From: Bacteroidota bacterium
GTDB taxonomy: Bacteria > Bacteroidota > Bacteroidia > 2-12-FULL-35-15
Length of the DNA stretch: 64,000 nucleotides
Assembly: GCA_029237775.1 (NCBI GenBank)
Contig: JAQZBR010000009.1
Location: 129,902-193,901, forward strand
Direction of reading: 5' to 3'
Each line of letters starts with the position of its first letter. Within the stretch, counting starts at the first letter, position 1. Below are positions 61,498-64,000 of the stretch, piece after piece. The position numbers and the translations under genes were made by a program. Under the pieces are notes generated by a model. That model did not search any database. It was given only the letters and a program-made list of their open reading frames with translations, and had not been told where the DNA came from.

Positions 61498-61540
61498 GAC
61501 ACAGATTCGTATTTTCGTATTGATTCGTTATCCGCACTAC
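61498..61540 (+). repeat. Dispersed repeat, family B
   Basis: GACACAGATTCGTATTTTCG then TATTGATTCGTTATCCGCA. It lies in the 34-bp gap between nuoA and the GldM-like gene and runs 4 bp into the nuoA end. Confidence 0.6.
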
Positions 61541-61908
61541 TCCCACTTCAATGCGCCCTTTTTAATGATGTAATAAAAACCGACAAGTAAAAAGGCAACG
61601 AATGTGAGCATTTCAAGGAAACCGGTGAAACCAAGGCTTTTGAAATTTACGGCCCAGGGATACATAAAGATCACCTCCACATCAAAAAGCACAAATAAAA
61701 TTGCAACAAGAAAATATTTGATGGAGAACGGAATACGTGCATTTCCCTGAACTTCAATTCCACACTCAAATGTATCTTCTTTGATCTTTGATTTGCGTTT
61801 CGGCCCCAACAGATGCGTAACAACCATTGTTGTCGCCACAAATCCAAGAGCTACAATAAACATTAAGACAATAGGAAGAAAATCTATCGGAGTACTCGAA
61901 GCCGCCAT
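61537..61908 (-). CDS. nuoA: NADH-quinone oxidoreductase subunit A
   Basis: A 123-residue membrane subunit with three helices. The conserved loop and helix GPKRKSKIKEDTFECGIEVQGNARIPFSIKYFLVAILFVLFDVEVIFMYPWA is intact. It is the first gene of the nuo operon. A TAAATTTG promoter box lies 71 bp upstream. Confidence 0.96.
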   Translation of the reverse strand: MAASSTPIDFLPIVLMFIVALGFVATTMVVTHLLGPKRKSKIKEDTFECGIEVQGNARIPFSIKYFLVAILFVLFDVEVIFMYPWAVNFKSLGFTGFLEMLTFVAFLLVGFYYIIKKGALKWE

Positions 61909-61979
61909 AAAATGTTCTGTTTTAGTTTTAAAGGTTCAATTTTAGGTATTTCTTTTGAAATATCCTCAATTTTTAGGTG

Positions 61980-61987
61980 CAAATTTA
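61980..61987 (-). promoter_or_regulatory. -7 box of the nuo operon
   Basis: On the minus strand TAAATTTG, exact TAnnTTTG, ends 71 bp before the nuoA ATG, leaving a leader of about 65 nt. No clear -33 element. Confidence 0.55.
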
Positions 61988-62106
61988 CGATTTTCCAAGG
62001 GACATCCTGCGTATTAAAGCCTTATTTAGACAAATTCTTACTCTGTGTTGCTTAACATCAAATATGCTCGCTCAAAACCGTTTCAGCAACAAATAACTGG
62101 TAAAAC

Positions 62107-62140
62107 AAAATCGCCCCTACTGAACGGTAGAGGCGATTTT
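62107..62140 (-). terminator. Terminator of the T9SS repeat protein gene
   Basis: AAAATCGCCCCTAC, loop TGAACG, GTAGAGGCGATTTT: 13 of 14 bases paired, 17 bp after the stop codon; the minus strand continues with GTTTTACC. Confidence 0.8.
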
Positions 62141-62157
62141 AAAATAAAAACAGATTG

Positions 62158-64000
62158 TTAGTAAACGATGATCTTTCTCACGGTTTCATTCGTGCTGTTT
62201 GTCAGACTGATCGTATAAATACCTTGTCCGTATTCTACAACACTCATTTCCTTCTTATAATTTCCGCTAAAATCAATCAGATCGGCTTTAAAAACAGCCT
62301 GACCTAAAGCGTTAACGATCTCTACCCGATAAGTAGAACGGTCGTTTGCAAAAAATGAAAGCGTAAAATGTCCGTCATTCGGATTCGGGTAGATCAAGAA
62401 GCTATATGGATCCTTTCCTGATTCGGCAATACCCACGTTCGTTACAGACATAACCGCTGACGATGCTGAAGAACACCCTCCGTTAGTAACAATAACGGTG
62501 TAATTCCCATTTGCTGTAAAGGTAAACGTCTGGCCGGTCTCACCCGGCATTGCAACTCCGTTGTTATACCATTGATTGCCTGTTGCGGAACTTGATGTTA
62601 GCGTAGATCCAGACTGAGTAATAGTTGGTGTTGAAGGAATAGTTCCTGTATTGCCTACGGTTACTGATGTTGAGAACATGCAGCCATTTGCGTCAGTAAC
62701 TATTACAGGATAAGAACCGGCTGCAAAACCGTTGTAAACTGTTGTGGTGCTTGCTGCACTTCCATCAACGGAATACATGAACGGAGAAGTTCCACCGCTC
62801 GTGGCACCAATACTGATCGTTCCATTAGTTCCACCGCAGGTTGCATTCGAAGTGGAAGTTGCTTGCGCAGTTGGACCGGCAATGTTCGCTACAGTTGTTA
62901 CGGCAGTGGAGTTGCATCCATTGTTATCGGTTACGATAACTGTGTATGTTCCTGCTATAACATTTGTAAGAGTTGCGCTTGCACCTCCTGTAGGTGTCCA
63001 TAAATAAGTGTAGCCCGGTGTACCCCCGGTAACATTAACGCCTGCGCTACCATTAGAATTTCCGCAAGTCGCAGCAGTGCTTGTTGCTGTACTCGAAGGC
63101 CCTGCGATGTTCGTTATTGTTGCTGAGGTCGTGAACTGGCATCCACCCGCATCCTTCACAATGACCGGATATGCCCCTGCGGCTAATCCGGTATAGGATG
63201 TAGTTGCAGTAAACCCGCTTCCATTAACAGAATACGTATATGGCCCGGTTCCACCGGTTGTTGTTCCGATTGTAATTCCACCGTTAGCATTGCCGCAGGT
63301 TGAACTGCTTGTAATTACTGCTTGTGCAGTAGGTCCGGAAGAGTTTGATACAGTTGCTGTGGTACTGAACTGACATCCATTAGCATCTTTCACGATCACG
63401 GGATATGAACCGGAAGCCAAACCGGTATAGGTTGTTGTGCTTGTAAATCCACTTCCATTCACAGAATAACTGTAAGGACCCGTTCCACCTGTTGTTACAC
63501 CAATCGTAATCGTACCTGTTGACGCTCCACAACCTGTGTTTGTTGTACTTACTGCCTGAGCTGTCGGTCCTGACAATATTGTAATACTTGATGTTGCTGT
63601 TATCACCGGACATCCACCTGCCGCAGGCTTTGTGTTTGTTACAGTGTATGTCCCAGCTGTGCTTGCTGCAAGATTTACAACACCTGTGGTTGAGTTAATG
63701 ACCAAGCCTGCTGTTGAAGTGAACGTTCCCGCTGAACCTCCTCCGCTGAATGTTGGAGAAGGATTTGTACTGCTTTTACAATAAGGTGTTCCCGTGTAGC
63801 TGAATGTCGCTACTGCCGGAGCTGAGATCGTTATTGTAGAAGTTGCTATTACTTGCGGGCATCCGCCTGCTGCTGCTTTTGTATTTGTCACCGTGTATGT
63901 GCCCGGAGTGCTTGCTGCAAGATTTACAACACCAGTTGTTGCATTGAGGCTTAAGCCTGCAGTTGAAGTAAATGTTCCTGCTGAACCACCACCGCTGAAT
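62158..64000 (-). CDS. T9SS-secreted repeat protein, C-terminal part
   Basis: At least 614 residues; the frame runs past the window edge, so the start is missing (a GTG at 63891 is internal). From the edge inward there are two Ig-like units of about 80 residues with CKSSTNPSPTFSGGGSAGTF and TGVVNLAASTAGTYTVTNT. About four SprB repeats of 62-64 residues follow, each with C....G.I.IG.TTGGTGPY.YSVNGS, then G.YPVIV.DANGC. A short linker (QSGSTLTSSSATGNQWY) and a type A T9SS sorting domain (LIYPNPNDGHFTLSF, then GIYTISL) end the protein. It is probably a large adhesin-like surface protein. Codon use matches the neighbours. Confidence 0.9.
   Translation of the reverse strand, partial: FSGGGSAGTFTSTAGLSLNATTGVVNLAASTPGTYTVTNTKAAAGGCPQVIATSTITISAPAVATFSYTGTPYCKSSTNPSPTFSGGGSAGTFTSTAGLVINSTTGVVNLAASTAGTYTVTNTKPAAGGCPVITATSSITILSGPTAQAVSTTNTGCGASTGTITIGVTTGGTGPYSYSVNGSGFTSTTTYTGLASGSYPVIVKDANGCQFSTTATVSNSSGPTAQAVITSSSTCGNANGGITIGTTTGGTGPYTYSVNGSGFTATTSYTGLAAGAYPVIVKDAGGCQFTTSATITNIAGPSSTATSTAATCGNSNGSAGVNVTGGTPGYTYLWTPTGGASATLTNVIAGTYTVIVTDNNGCNSTAVTTVANIAGPTAQATSTSNATCGGTNGTISIGATSGGTSPFMYSVDGSAASTTTVYNGFAAGSYPVIVTDANGCMFSTSVTVGNTGTIPSTPTITQSGSTLTSSSATGNQWYNNGVAMPGETGQTFTFTANGNYTVIVTNGGCSSASSAVMSVTNVGIAESGKDPYSFLIYPNPNDGHFTLSFFANDRSTYRVEIVNALGQAVFKADLIDFSGNYKKEMSVVEYGQGIYTISLTNSTNETVRKIIVY

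Overview
The window is chromosomal DNA from a member of the Bacteroidota, most likely a Flavobacteriales-like lineage. The evidence is three proteins with type IX secretion (T9SS) C-terminal domains, SprB-type repeats, a GldM-like domain, the DUF6427/DUF6341 pair, a short NuoG, an N-terminal CarboxypepD_reg-like protein, and many promoters with the phylum-typical -7 box TAnnTTTG. No rRNA, tRNA, CRISPR array, prophage or IS transposase was seen. Names rest on reading of motifs, not on database searches.

Layout. 1-7731 (minus): lysS, a 1057-aa membrane protein, a methyltransferase, a GT9 glycosyltransferase and the 5' part of gpsA. 7863-15389 (plus): sugar-phosphate isomerase, lipB, a light-response-like module (MerR/B12 regulator, ECF sigma factor, photolyase), then an ABC-2 transporter with a LolA-like protein. 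15534-21366 (minus): a complete ligase-associated DNA repair cluster (exonuclease, ATP-dependent ligase, DEXH helicase, PdeM). 21445-26699 (plus): an rRNA pseudouridine synthase, a secreted coiled-coil protein and a propeller/SpoIIE phosphatase. 26700-27939: non-coding, with a striking tandem array of 21 covarying hairpins. 27940-37698: purine genes (purQ, purD), small membrane proteins, a cytochrome c peroxidase group, pgeF and an acyl-CoA carboxylase. 37801-39953: an Lrp regulator, a MmcQ/YjbR protein and homoserine dehydrogenase. The dehydrogenase is preceded by what reads as a full leader-peptide attenuator. 40243-45674: two tandem T9SS surface proteins. 46408-61908 (minus): the complex I operon nuoABCDEFGHIJKLMN, interrupted by four extra genes. 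62158-64000: the C-terminal part of a third T9SS repeat protein.

The three strongest unusual signals are: (1) the hom leader at 39993-40189, with its own promoter, a 24-codon leader peptide ending in a Met triplet, and overlapping antiterminator and terminator stems; (2) the hairpin array at 27021-27638, in which both stems change by compensatory substitution around an invariant UACG loop; (3) a small element inside the nuo operon (52920-53440), which carries a four-helix-bundle gene between near-identical inverted repeats. Several families of dispersed intergenic repeats also occupy the gaps, especially within the nuo operon.
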